Below the pieces are notes generated by a model. It searched no databases. It was given only the letters and a program-made list of their open reading frames with translations, and was not told the DNA's origin. Below are positions 35,931-47,824 of a stretch of 64,000 nt of DNA, one piece after another. The translations under genes and the position numbers were made by a program. Every line of letters starts with the position of its first letter. The first letter of the stretch is position 1. Source of the DNA: Crambe crambe (lineage: Eukaryota; Porifera; Demospongiae; Poecilosclerida; Crambeidae). Where the stretch lies: positions 2,542,001 through 2,606,000 of the forward strand of contig OZ004591.1 in assembly GCA_963924555.1 (NCBI GenBank). The letters run 5' to 3'.

Positions 35931-37732
35931 CTGTACAATGGAACCTCTCACACTTTTCTCCTTGTCCCATTACAATACACATCTCTATATATGTCGCTGT
36001 GTGTCCACCCTTAAGTAAGGACACCTCTCTAATCTGTATGCTCCCAAAGGTGTCTACATTGAGAATGTGATGCAAGTGTGTTATGTAACATTAGGCCCAC
36101 CAGGCACATGTCCATGTGGTCATGATTCAGTGACCCTTTACCATATATGCCATTTCTGGCTAGCTGCCCAATGAGTATTAACCTAACACTGGAAGATAAT
36201 GTAAACCTCTGAAGTCCTAACCCTCAGCAAACAGCTTAGTATCAATACAATTGTGTATCGGATACGTAATATGGAGCAGATCACCAGCAGGAGGTAGTCA
36301 GCCTAAAGCCTTATAGATGGAGTAGTAGGTAATGGTTGGCATCACAGTGTGCATTGTATGGAGTGTTATGGTGTTGGAAATCTTGTCCTTCTTTCTGGAA
36401 TAAAACCTTTTCCAAAATTGGCTAATGTAACAGATACACTGAGGGTTAATGAGTCTGGACATTGTCTGTTGCACTGACTATCACAAGGTGCTATATCACT
36501 GCCCATAACTTAAGTTGACTGCACAAGCTTCAGCTTTCACATAGAAACATGTAACTGCACTGTTACTCCTTGTGAACTAACAATACAGTGGAACCTGACT
36601 TAGTGTCCACACAGAGTCAACAAGTCATCTACGTTCACCTCATACCGGTCAAGATGAAAAGTCCAACCTAATATAAATCTGGTGACTTTGTAAAGGGACA
36701 CCTCTGTATAGCAACCACTTTATTGAGTCCCATTATAGCCAGGTTCTGCTCTATGTGAAATTATATGTGTACATAAAATGCTTATCTATTTCTACACTTC
36801 CAACAGGTCAATGCTGTATTTATTAGGGGAAGGGATCATTGCAGCTGCTCAGGAGAGGAACCTCAGAATACCCATAGTAGTCGGACTCCAAGGTAAGGAA
36901 ATCACTCTACCAGTCACGAAAGTTCCCCTCTGCATGCTTATGATAAGAAATTGATATTGACCGAACTCCCAGTTTGTCCTAATATTTAACTGGACATTGC
37001 ATCAGTGTGCATTCGACTTACTCTTGACAAGCCCTTTTGTCCTGGTAAACAAATAATGACCAGGCATATGCCAATATTGGCCAGAAAGTGTCAGGTGTCA
37101 GGCTGTTATCATAAGCTGTGCTCTGAAGTATCCTGTGTGTATCACTTGAGGAGTTTGTACGTATTCCTCAATCCCTTACTAGACATGTTCATAATACTAT
37201 GCCAGCTGTAATCCTGGTCTCTTGATCCAACTGAACCCCTTGATCCCCACCAAAATTTACAAGCGGTTATCCCCACCAGATAGGTATGTACGTAGTCCTA
37301 CTCAGAAGAATTCCTGGAAGTCTACTTGTCCCCATTGTAATCCTGCCCTCATATGATCATCTCCTTTTGAATCTTCTCCTTACCAGATACGGAATCCCTT
37401 CTCCACATCATTTGACATTGTTTTTGTTGACTACAAAATTCATTAAATGTCCCTCACCAATATCCCCACTAATCCAGCACCATGTGAAAGCAGAATTGGT
37501 TAAAGAGAGCTGAATAAGGCATCAGGCTCACCCCACAATGCACCGCATTCGTCTAGTTATTTTGAGGATTGTGCAACATAGCGCACACAGTGGTTAAGTC
37601 CTTCTGTTGTGAGACTTTTGTATTACTCTCTTGTATACCAGTTATGTATGTATAATCTCTCTATGTACCCCTCTTGTGAAACCATCATTGTGGGTTCTTC
37701 TATACTAGTGTTATATCAGCATCCTCTGTATA

Positions 37733-38160
37733 CCCCTATTGTGAAACCAGCATTGTGAATTCTCTCACTAGTCTAGTGTTGTATCATCCTGTTGTGAAAC
37801 CAGTTATAATGCATAAATATTCTTTCTAGACTCCTCTTGTGAGACCACCATTGTGGGTTCACTAGTTATGTCATCCTCTGTGAAGCAAGTTTCATTAAAT
37901 ATCTATATCCTCTTGTGTTATGACACTAACATTGTATCACCCTCTAGTATCACCCTCCAGTTATATGAATTCTTTCTATGCTCCTTTTGTTAGACCAACG
38001 TTGTGGGTTACATTCTGTGACGTTACCCTCTTGTGGGTCCAGTTTCTCATTAATCATCATTTATTCTATACCCCTCTTGTGAAACCACCAGTGTTATTTG
38101 GTTAGCATTGTAATGAAATCAGCATTCACTCTATATGAACCAGCAGTGTGAGTTTAATAA
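37733..38160 (+). repeat. Cluster of the degenerate CCCTCTTGTGAAACCAG repeat
   Basis: Many diverged units about 60-80 bases apart: CCCTATTGTGAAACCAGCAT, CCTGTTGTGAAACCAGTTAT, CTCCTCTTGTGAGACCACCA, CCCTCTTGTGAAACCACCAG. Between them come GTGGGTTCT and ACTAGTGTTGTATCA phrases. No coding sense. Smaller clusters are listed under findings. Confidence 0.7.
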
Positions 38161-39517
38161 ACCATACAAGCTCTGCCAATGCAGTACTGTAGGCAAGTGT
38201 AGAATGGTTCTAGTGGAAAGACTGTTATCAGGGGATGTGTAATCTTTTGAAGTGTGCGTGTGATAGGGTTACACACTCATAATCTTTTGAAGTGTGCGTG
38301 TGATAGGGTTACACACTCAACACTCTCGTCTCCTGAAAATGCAATCTCCTCTGAATTCCTGTAGGATGATTGTGTGGACAGAACTTGAACCTGGTGGTGG
38401 ACTACATTCACTTAATTGTGTCATTATTTCAGAGACACTTTCTCAGAGATGTACAAGGAAGGAGTGGACACAGTAATTGGTGAGTGATTTTTATCATCTC
38501 ACTGCCATGCTTGTTGGCACACAGTGAACATGTCAATGGACAGACACTGAAGGTCCATTCATACTGTATACCATTATAGTCAATGTCTTACTTATTCATG
38601 TGCATAGCTTTCAAAATGTTATGGAATGAGCATATTGGCCGTACTTCCTATAAATGACTGCAATGTTCCTTTGTCATCACTAATAATATTACTTTTGGTC
38701 TGGTATCCCTTTATTTTTACTGAGCATGCCCACTGCTGGACTGGGCTTTATTTAGAAGTCTGCTTGTGATACTTGTATGGTAAGGTGTGGCAGTTCATGC
38801 AAGTGTATTATGTACATCTAAAGTGGCTTTGTATTTGATTTCTGTCTCTTTCAGGGTGCAGAACAAATGTTGGGTCTGTATGAAATGGAGAAGGATGCCA
38901 CGATGATAGAGATTAATCCCATGGTGGAGACACTGGATTCTTTAGGGAAGAAAAGAGGTATGCATGTAGCTAGCATGACATCACATGTACTTGGATAACT
39001 CATGGGAAAGAGATAAGAGGTGGGGCAGGGGGTAGGGATGATAAAAATTTTTTTATTTCATGGTAAAAGTCACCCTTGAGGCTGACCAAAGTGGCTGCTA
39101 TACAGAGGTGGCCCCTTTACACAGTAACTTCCAATATATCGGGTTCTGTCTTGGAGACTTCATTTGACTTGACCTACGTAGTTGCTGACTCACAGTCAGG
39201 GGTTGTATTATTATGTAGTACAGTTACTATAGGGGGAAAGGGTTTTCCCAACCCCCTTACTTCTCCGTCTCCCTACACTCCCCCTTCATTGTTTAGAGCT
39301 CTAATTTTGCCCCTCCTTAGAAATGTCTCTCCATACAGCCCTGATTGTTTGTCTTCATGATTGCAGTGGTGTGTGTGGATGCCAAAGGAGTACAGACAGA
39401 ACATCTTTTCTCTGAGAGACTGGTCTCGAGAAGATCCACACCATGTAGAGGCTGTCCATATGCTGGCATCAATTACATCATCCTCACTGGTTGTCTCAGT
39501 GAGTCTCTCTTTATTGT

Positions 39518-39563
39518 ACATACATACATACATACATACATACATACATACATACATACATAC
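39518..39563 (+). repeat. (CATA)n microsatellite, third locus
   Basis: Again directly after a DAK-type ligase exon shard (39367-39498), showing the block was copied with its microsatellite. Confidence 0.9.
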
Positions 39564-42500
39564 ACTGTACAATGGAACCTCTCAATGTGGACTCCCTGAA
39601 ACACTTGTGTCATCAGGACACTTTTCTCCTTGTCCCATTACAATACACATCTCTACATACGTAAGTTGCTACTAGGCCCACCAAGCACATGTCCACATGG
39701 TTTCAGTGACCCTTTACCATATAGGTTTTTTGTTATATGACTGTAGTTCTCAAGTATCACTTCATAAGTTTGAGTATGTCTTCCTCAATCCCTTGCTAGA
39801 CATGTTCATGAGCATACAATACTTTGCCAGCTGTACTCCTGGTCTCTCAATCCCCTTAATTTTGTCCCCATAGAAATTTTACAAGCGTTGATCCCCACCA
39901 GATACAGTATATAGTGTGTTATGATCCTACTCAGAAAAGTCCTGCCCTCATCTCCTCATGAATCTTCTCCTTACCAGATACATAGTAATATAGTCCTCCT
40001 ACTAACTTATGACAATTCCTTTGTATGACTGCTCACATGGACTTGTTGACCTTTATAGCGTAGCAGATGTCTACATTTCCTGGGGGAGAACCCCCTGCAT
40101 GCATAGAGTACTATGGCCACCTAATGATTTACACCTGCCTTGAACCAGTGTAGGACTCTTACATACTTAATTTTTACTGGGCCATATGAAATGCCCCTCC
40201 CCTCCCCTCCCCCTTTTTAAGTCCACTTTTAGTGTGTATGTGGCTCCTCTAGGACATAATGCTCATTCTCTGTAGAGAGAAATTTGTGCTTTTCTATGTA
40301 AGTACGAGCAATTAATTCTTTTGGTGTATAGAAATGACCCACTAATCCAGGCTACTATGTCATATTGTCCTATGAATGGCAATTTGTGTGATTATGCACC
40401 GACTGTCAAGAACTTACTGAGTGTGATTTTTAGACCATGCTTCTAACACCATCAAGTAAGATTGTGAGAAGTGACAATGCACAAACCCTCTTCTTGTATA
40501 GTTATTCATCTTCTCTACGTAACTATGTACTGGGGGACACTTACTCCTTGTCTTTTGACATACATAATAATGAATCCTCCCCCACCCCTTATCGTCTAGA
40601 GACCAGATTTCCCCATCCTTAGAAATGGAGCCCTGAATGAGATTCTCTGATTTCTCTTTTACTATTTTTCATGTGCATAGCTTTCAGAATGTTATGGAAT
40701 GAGCATATTGGCTGTACTTCCTGTAAATGACTTCAATGTTCCTTTGTCATCACTAAAATACTTTTGGTTTGGTATCCTGAGCATGCTCACTGCTGGACTG
40801 GGCTTTATTTGGAAGTCTGATTTATGTAAGTATCTTGCTGTTTGTGCTTCTGAAGTGACATAGTTTCATTGTATCAGTGTTTGGTCTATATTGAAGTATG
40901 GTAATGTGTGACATGCAGTTTATCCATACACTCTACACTGACTCACTTCATCTCCATTGTGAAATCAGCATCGTGGGTTCTGTGTCACTAGTCTAATATT
41001 CTAGTACCCTCTTGTGAGACCAGCGTATCACAAGCATTAGGCAAACTTAACTGTTGTAGTCCTTGGAAAAACTTTTATGACTGACAGGGCCCAAAATGTA
41101 CATGTGAAAGTACCCAGTAAAATTTGTGAAGTAATAACCATTCTAATTGGGTTTCCCCTGAAAATGTTTGTACAGTGTCAATACAGTGAAACCTGTCTAT
41201 AGTTGCCACCCTGGAACTGTCTGGCCAAAGAGAAAAAAATTCCCAACTGTTTAAATGGTTGGAAAATGGCCAGTGGCCAGTAGTAATTGGGGCAAGCCCC
41301 ACATTAGTGATGATGACCTTTCACCCTGATATAAATATGTACATATATCGTTGCACGTCTGTCCTGACATTGTAGTTTATTTCTGTGATGACCTTGGGTA
41401 AACTGAGCATGTGTGTTGACCCCACAATGCTTCGCATTTCCCTAGTATTACACACTGGATGTATTATAGTGCACACAGTGGAACTACAGGACTACTTCCA
41501 ACCCTCTTCATTCAGTAGTTGTGAAAACATTGTATAGTATGTTCTTTCTCATCTCTCATCTGTGTGAGTTCTCAGGTCACCATGGGATACTTGAACTTTA
41601 AAAAATCAACAGTTGTCACAATGTCCCATGCTTGAAGTCTTATCTGCTGTGAGACACTTACATTACCCTCTTGTGAGACCTGTTATAATTATGTGTATAC
41701 TCCATTATGAAACGTTTCTCTGATAGTATCACCCTCTTGTGAAACCAGTTCCATCATGTTTATCCACCAGGATTATGTGTTCTTGTATGTATAGTCCACA
41801 TTTTCCAGTGTGCATATTCCCTCTTGCCAGCTTGTGCTCAGTCTTTGTTTGTTTGCTTGTTTGTTTGTTTGTTTGGACAGCATCCATAGATATGTGATTG
41901 TGTATGTGCATAAGAGCTGGACCAGTCAAGTGTTCCTGGTCCATGAACTATATGAAGTGCTGACATTGCATGGAGACAATTGTATAAACCTACGTATGTA
42001 TGTTCATGAGAATTTCAGTCCTCGTGAAAAAGGTATGGAAATGGTTGTTTAGGAACTGGACCTTGAAATGTTGCACGTATGTCCAGCATTACATCTCTAC
42101 ATACGTAAGTAGCCACTAGGCCCACCAGGCACATGTCCACATGGTTTCAGTGACCCTTTACCATAAGTTTTTTATGGCATCCCAAGCATATACATGTAGT
42201 TCTCACAGGAGTTTGAGTACCTTAATGTATGTATTCCTCAATCCCTTGCTAGACGTGTTCACAGCATACAGTGTACTTTGCCAGCTGTAATCCTAAGTCG
42301 TTCCTACCAGATAGGTATGTAGTGTGCTATGATCCTACTCAGAAGAATTCCTGGAAGTATACTTGTCCCCATCAGATATGCTGTAATCCTGCCCTCATCT
42401 GCTTATGAATCTCCTTACCAGATTTCTGCACATTATTTGACAATGCAGTAATTGACTACAAGATTCATTAAATCAATATTCCCCACTAATCCAGGCTACT

Positions 42501-43266
42501 ATGCACCATGTGAAAGCAAAATTGGTTAAAGAGGTATCAGGTAAGAAAATCATTCTACCAGTTCTCCTCTGAAGTATCCTGTGTGTATCACTTGAGGAGT
42601 ATGTACCTTAATGTATGTATTCGTGTCCATTAATTTTGGTTGTTATAACTTACTTCACTATTTCATACAAGGTAATGAATTTTTGTCGTTGAACATGACC
42701 ATGAAAATAAAAATTTACCACATTTGCCAGCTGTAATCCTGGTTCCTGGTTTCTTGACACTTGACTGTTATTTGTTCCCACCAAATCCTGTTCTGAGCAC
42801 TATAAAAATCATTTGAGAAATTAACATTGCATAGTGTCCCATGACTGAATTGTCCATCTGCTATGTGACATTTGTATCACCCTCTTGCATACCAGTTTTA
42901 TCATCCATACCCTCTTTCTACCCCTCTCATGAAACCTTCATTGTGGGTTCTACTACACTAGTGTTGTATCAGCATTCTCTCTATTCCCTGTGAAATCAGC
43001 ACAGTACATCACGAGTTACTGTGGTTGGTGAGGTAAGGATATCACCCATGGTCATGCTGTTTGTGACGTCACTCATGTGATAAGCTCTCTTACTTTTCTT
43101 CTTCTTCTTCTCTTCCTCCCATGAGGTACTTTACCTTTTTCTTTGATGGGATGAGAGAGACTAGAGGAAGGCCTGGGAACGATACATGTAGTAAAAACAT
43201 TTAATTTGTGAAGTAATAACCATTCTAATTGGATTTTTCCTTGAAAATGTTAGGACAGTGTCAATA
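39564..43266 (+). other. Unit-2-only stretch: fossil repeats, no gene
   Basis: Holds dispersed CCCTCTTGTGAAACCAG units (about 40960-41040, 41650-41750, 42870-43000), a (GTTT)n run near 41848-41875, and CCAGATA(G)GTATGTAGTGTGC phrases (39900, 42300). No coding sequence recognised. Confidence 0.45.
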
Positions 43267-43354
43267 CAGTGAAACCTGTCTATAGTGACCAGTGTCTATG
43301 GACACTGGGTACATGGTCTCATTATAGGGTGGTAAAATTAGACAGGTTTCACTG
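43267..43354. mobile_element. Short MITE with CAGTGAAACCTGTCTA ends
   Basis: CAGTGAAACCTGTCTATA at the left, AGACAGGTTTCACTG at the right, about 15 bp paired. Single-ended relatives are near 9225-9261, 41187-41210 and 51300-51320. Confidence 0.65.
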
Positions 43355-44289
43355 TTCCATTCCATTTGAAAATCTTCACAAGATTCATTGATCTTGTGTA
43401 AACAAGATTACGTGTACACCAACGAACTGTTCATAAACCTATGTATGTTCATGAGAATTTCAGTCCTCCTGAAAAAGGTAGCTATGGAAATTGTTATTTA
43501 GGAACTGGTCCCTGAGATGTTAACATTTATAACTACTAGTTTTATGGGTCAAGGTATGAATTACCAACGACAATACACTATTGATACTAGGCCAATGTGT
43601 TTATCATTGTATTACAGAAACGATATCCAGATTCTCCCCAGTGAAACTGATCAGAGCAGTGCTTGAATGCCACATTAAAGGATTTTAATATTCTTGTGGC
43701 TATTAAAATACATTATTTTAACCACATGAAAGAAAAATGGGCCCATCAGAGTGGTGTTGCACCTCTCTAACACCCTTCGGGGAGAATCCTGTCAGTACCC
43801 ATAAATTAAATGATACAGTATTGAATATTCTGTGTGTAGTGTGTTTAGCTGTCTTAGGACGAGGAATTTGAATATAAAGCCCAGGATTTTTTCACCTTCT
43901 TCCCTATGACCCCTCTTAATGCGGAACTCTGTTTTCCACACAATTATCTTAGCAGTTTTCTTCACTGACTCACCCATGAAGATTGAAATTGTTGATAGAG
44001 CTTGACTGCTGGACTGGGCTTTATTTAGAAGTCTGCTTGTGATACTTGTATGGTAAGGGGGGTAGTACATGCAAGTGTATAATGTACAACAAGTTCCACT
44101 GTACACTGACTCACTTCATTCAGAAATGTCCAGTTTGGTGGTCATGTTCAATGCTTGCTTCACATCCACACAAACAACACAGTCACTAGATTGTCAATGC
44201 TGTCACCAAATTTCAGCCAAGTAATCATGAGTTATGTCATGGAGATCTAAAGTGGCTTGTGTCTTATATTTGATTTCTGTCTCTTTCAG

Positions 44290-44391
44290 GTGCAGAACAA
44301 ATGCTGGGTCTGTGTGAAGTGGAGAAGGATGCTACAATGATGGAGATTAATCCCATGGTGGAGACACTGGACTCCTCAGGGAAGAAAAGAG
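44290..44391 (+). pseudogene. Best-preserved EINP-type ligase exon
   Basis: Preceded by a pyrimidine-rich CTCTTTCAG and followed by GTATGC. Open in one frame throughout: AEQMLGLCEVEKDATMMEIN and then PMVETLDSSGKKR. The SUCLA2 family has DATM(V/I)EINPMVE here, so the resemblance is strong over about 15 residues. Confidence 0.65.
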
Positions 44392-45299
44392 GTATGCATG
44401 TAGCTAGCATGACATCACATGTACTTGGACAACTGATGGGAAAGAGATAAGAGGCGGGGCAGGGGGTGGGGATGATATGTATTATTTGGTGGTAAAAGTC
44501 ACCCTTGGGGCTGACCAAAGTGGCTGCTATACAGAGGTGGCCCCTTTGCACAGTAACTTCCAATATATCAGGTTTTGTCTTGGAGACTTCATTTGACTTG
44601 ACTCACAGTCAGGGGTTGTATAATTGTGTAGTACAATTACTATAGGGGGAAAGGGTTTTCCCAACCCCCTTACTTCTCCGTCTGAATTGACATGCAATAT
44701 ATGCTCCCTACATGTTTGTCTTCATGACTGATGGTGTGTATTGATGCCAAAGGAGTACAGACAGAAGGCAGAAGGACGTCTTGTCTCTGAGGGACTGATC
44801 TCAGGATGTCTTGAGTAATGACCACGATGTAAGTGATGCGAGTGTGTTATGTAACAGCTACTATCACGTCACATGTGATTTCAATGACCCTTTACCATAT
44901 AACCTTTCGTTTTTTGCATGCATGCATGCATGCATACATGCATACAGTGTACTTTGCCAGCTGTAATCTGGTCTCTTGACCCTTGACTTTTATTTATCCC
45001 CGCCAAAATTTCACAAGTGGTCCATCCCTACCAGATTGGTATGTGGAAGTATACTTGTTGTAACCAGATATGTGCTGTAATCCTGCCCTCCTTACCAGAT
45101 ACGCACACAGCATGCTATAGTCCTACAACTTATGACAGGACAAAGTTCCCCCCACCAATATTCCCCACTGATCTGCACTACTATACCATGTACATAACAG
45201 CACCTGTAAGATGTGAGTACTGGTGCATGTCATGTATGTTATATGTCCTCTCACATGGAGTCTGAGCACTGTGAAATCCCAGGTCACCATGGAAGAGCT

Positions 45300-45555
45300 T
45301 TCAAAGAATAGATATTTGCAAAGTGTTCCTCTTGCATATCAGTTATATCATGCATACTCTCTTTCTACCCTCTCATGAAACCATCGTTGTGGGTTCTGCT
45401 ACACTAGTGTTGTATCACCATTCTCTCCTTACCCCTATTGTGAAATCAGCATTGTGGGTTCTGCTATACTAGCATATCTCCATTCTCTCTTTACCCCTAT
45501 TGTGAAACCATCATTTTGGGTTCTGCTATACTAGCATATCTCCATTCTCTCTATA
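45300..45555 (+). repeat. Cluster of the same degenerate repeat, left of the hAT element
   Basis: Four or more units with CCCCTATTGTGAAATCAGCA or CCCTCTCATGAAACCATCGT, each followed by TTGTGGGTTCTGCTATACTA. Confidence 0.7.
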
Positions 45556-45561
45556 CCCAAG

Positions 45562-45812
45562 GATCTGACAATAAAGTACGGTATATATGCAAATCTGATA
45601 GAACTGATTCCCCCCCTTTACAAGACTACTTCTCAGTAGTCACCACCCCTCTTTATTGATTAGTTTGTGAAGCACTGTGTCTGTGTCTGTCACGGTATGC
45701 AATATTACTGCTGACCACTGGACATTTTTCGACCATTTTTTCTCTTTGGTCAGACCATTCCAACTTTAGTCGGATATCCTGTCAGAACAAATTCAAGAAG
45801 TCACATCATATA
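45562..45812 (+). repeat. Left copy of a 235-250 bp direct repeat flanking the hAT element
   Basis: Runs from GGATCTGACA to CACATCATATAG and is nearly identical to 48388-48623 (both include CACCACCCCTCTTTATTGAT and TTTAGTCGGATATCCTGTCA). Both copies point the same way. Far too long for a hAT target-site duplication, so it is a separate repeat or a local duplication. Confidence 0.7.
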
Positions 45813-45965
45813 GCAGAGGATAGGATAAGAATTTTCTTTTGCCCAACCAATTTGACAGATCAAATTTCATTTGACCTGTCACACTCCCATTTGCCCCACC
45901 AGTATAAAAGCCTTTTAATACTATTTAATGAATATTATGTTTATGGATATAGCAAAGAGAGTGTA

Positions 45966-46165
45966 TTAATTGTCAGAAAAAAGTTCATCCCATTGATCGA
46001 GAGAAGAGAACTCTGAATCTGGAGTTTCTTGTTCCTCAGTTTGTCTTGGTCTTAATGTCTCACTCTGGTTAGGTCTTCTCATACGTTCTCCCCACCAAAG
46101 GTCCACTGCAGTGGATGATGAAAAGTTTTCAAGAGTAGGACCCTCTATATTTATTTCGAGATGTG
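45966..46165 (-). pseudogene. C-terminal tail of the hAT transposase in a third frame
   Basis: Reads HLEINIEGPTLENF, then STAVDLWWGERMRRP and an acidic Glu/Asp/Ser-rich end to a TAA at 45966-45968. The WW plus Arg-rich stretch follows hATC in this transposase group, so this is the natural end of the protein, cut off by a second small frame shift (a CA repeat at the junction). Confidence 0.65.
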
Positions 46166-47824
46166 AAGGCTACTCCGGCGATCAGTCTTGATCACTTTCA
46201 GCTTTGAAAATGCCCTTTCAACACCGCTAGTAGTAAAAGGTAAACTGAAGAGTAGTTCACTTAATAAAAGAACTGTAGGCCAATTTTTTGACTCAGAGGT
46301 TACGTGAAGTTTGTACCAAATTTTCTTGTAGTCCTCAAGCTGAATATTCAGATACTTCCTACCAAAAGCCACAATTTCTTCCAATTCATCATTAAAGGAT
46401 GAAAGGCTAGCTCCTTTAGCTTCTAGTGGAACCCGAAATAATGAAATTATGTAGTCAGTGGCTGTGATGATCTGTTCTATTCCATCATCCGGTTCAGAAT
46501 GTGGTGTTGTTCCATGGGAGACCCAGCTACGAGTGTCCAAAAATACCAAGATAGATCTGAGTAGTTTCATATCAGACCACTGAAGCCTTTCTCGTATCTT
46601 GGTGTCCAACCTAGCAAGATCTGCTTTAGCATGAGCTGAACACTGATCCAGCGACTTACTGCTGTATTGATTCAAAGCACAACCCTGGTAGACACCCTCA
46701 TCATTGACTTTAGTAAGCAGTAATTTAACCTGTGGCCACTGTAAAGGATCCTGTTCTGACAGAGACATCAAAGTATCGACTGATTTTACTATGGGATTGA
46801 TGCCTTCAATTATGTCAAGGCTATCACACTGTAGAGTTAAACTAAGCATAGAAGGAGCCTTTAATATTTCGATATACATAGCTGATCCAATAAGCATTTT
46901 TGTCCTTGACCATTGCTTAAGATAGCCTTGTATACGAGCTCTATCAACGGCTTTTACAGAGGAATCCTGAGATAATGTGGTTAAATGAGCAATATAAGCT
47001 CCAAAACGATCAATCACTCTTTGGAGTGCCTTACGTTTGTGAGTAATCCACCTGGTACCTTGGCATCTGACAGGTAAGGCTCCCCCTTTAGGCAGGCTAA
47101 ACACTTCCTTCAAATCACTGACAATACCGGCAAGTTCCTGAGATTTTTTGGGGGAATTTTGATAGAGATAATATAACCTAAGAAGCATTTCATTGATATC
47201 CAATTCTAGCCTATGTGCAAAACACCAGGACCAAAATAGCCAAGGTAAGTCTGACTGTAACTTGCCTTTCATCCCACCATGGGCACCCACATTCACAGAT
47301 GCACCATCTGTACCAGCACCAATCAATACAGGCATCTTATCTACACCAAGAACGCTGTTAGGTGAGTGGATGTCCTCAATGCCAATGCGAGACAAAGCTT
47401 CGCCCAAACCAAGCAGTAAACCGTCAGCATCACCACGGGTGGGTTTAACTACTGCCAAATACCTAGTACGAGCCTGTATTTCACATGAACTGTCATCTTT
47501 AACACAAAAAACAACTAAAACCAGCTCAACCTCTAAATTTCCACTATCTGTCGAACCATCCATAAGGAAGCTTAAAAATTTACTATTACCAGACTCTGAA
47601 AGAAAGTGGAAGAAATCTTGCCGCTGGCTTTCAGCTATAAAGTGTGTAAAAATCTGTGCAGAGTCAGGCCACATATAAGAGGATCCAAGATCGATCCCAT
47701 GACTTTGTTCAAGTGCATGAAAAGCTGGGTATTTCCTGAAGGCTATGCCTTCACGAGCCAAAACATAGCAAATATCAAACTTCTTCATCAAACGAGACTT
47801 TTCCCCGTCATCAATAGTAAGCAA
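46151..47824 (-). CDS. hAT-type transposase, catalytic and dimerisation part
   Basis: About 557 codons, resembling ZNF862/KIAA1586-like hAT transposases. Seen: LMKKFDICYVLAREGIAF near the start of the RNase-H-like region; a first acidic motif MDGSTD; a second, GAGTDGASVNVG; WCFAHRLELD (Cys/His pair); and near the end LLFSLPFTTSGVERAFSKLK, the hATC dimerisation motif with the conserved Glu. The apparent start is not a real start. The N-terminal part (47788-48189) is in another frame, with a GA run at the overlap that suggests a 2-nt shift. A second shift just before the stop cuts off the C-terminal tail (45966-46165). So the element is inactive but young, since no stop lies inside this long part. 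Confidence 0.85.
   Translation of the reverse strand: MLTIDDGEKSRLMKKFDICYVLAREGIAFRKYPAFHALEQSHGIDLGSSYMWPDSAQIFTHFIAESQRQDFFHFLSESGNSKFLSFLMDGSTDSGNLEVELVLVVFCVKDDSSCEIQARTRYLAVVKPTRGDADGLLLGLGEALSRIGIEDIHSPNSVLGVDKMPVLIGAGTDGASVNVGAHGGMKGKLQSDLPWLFWSWCFAHRLELDINEMLLRLYYLYQNSPKKSQELAGIVSDLKEVFSLPKGGALPVRCQGTRWITHKRKALQRVIDRFGAYIAHLTTLSQDSSVKAVDRARIQGYLKQWSRTKMLIGSAMYIEILKAPSMLSLTLQCDSLDIIEGINPIVKSVDTLMSLSEQDPLQWPQVKLLLTKVNDEGVYQGCALNQYSSKSLDQCSAHAKADLARLDTKIRERLQWSDMKLLRSILVFLDTRSWVSHGTTPHSEPDDGIEQIITATDYIISLFRVPLEAKGASLSSFNDELEEIVAFGRKYLNIQLEDYKKIWYKLHVTSESKNWPTVLLLSELLFSLPFTTSGVERAFSKLKVIKTDRRSSLHISK

Larger units (their letters stand above)
30087..36892 (+). pseudogene. Scattered succinyl-CoA ligase beta-subunit-like exons, unit 2
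   Basis: Same exon shards as in unit 1, but with more repeats. EINP-type pieces are at 30087-30202, 31420-31535, 33915-34030 and 35216-35290. GDIYIE...EGVDIVNG-type pieces are at 31184-31270 and 33360-33442 (the latter with a small internal loss). The DAK-type piece is at 35764-35840 and the C-terminal EGIIAAAQERNLRIP piece at 36807-36892. 30087-30202 lies just left of the apparent unit boundary. No path through them gives a complete ligase. Confidence 0.68.
38433..44790 (+). pseudogene. Further succinyl-CoA ligase beta-like exon shards in the part unique to unit 2
   Basis: 38433-38479 is a shortened EG(V)DTVI-type piece. 38855-38957 and 44290-44391 are EINP-type pieces. 39367-39498 is the best DAK-type piece: VCVDAK is followed, in a different frame, by EYRQNIFSLRDWSREDP, matching the family order DAK...YRQ-IF-L-DW. 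44731-44790 is a second, shorter DAK-type piece. The long blocks around 38770-39250 and 44040-44650 are themselves duplicates of each other. Confidence 0.65.

Noticed and set aside
37660-38160. CRISPR-like array of short repeats
   Set aside because: Units are degenerate and irregularly spaced, and the DNA is clearly of an animal.
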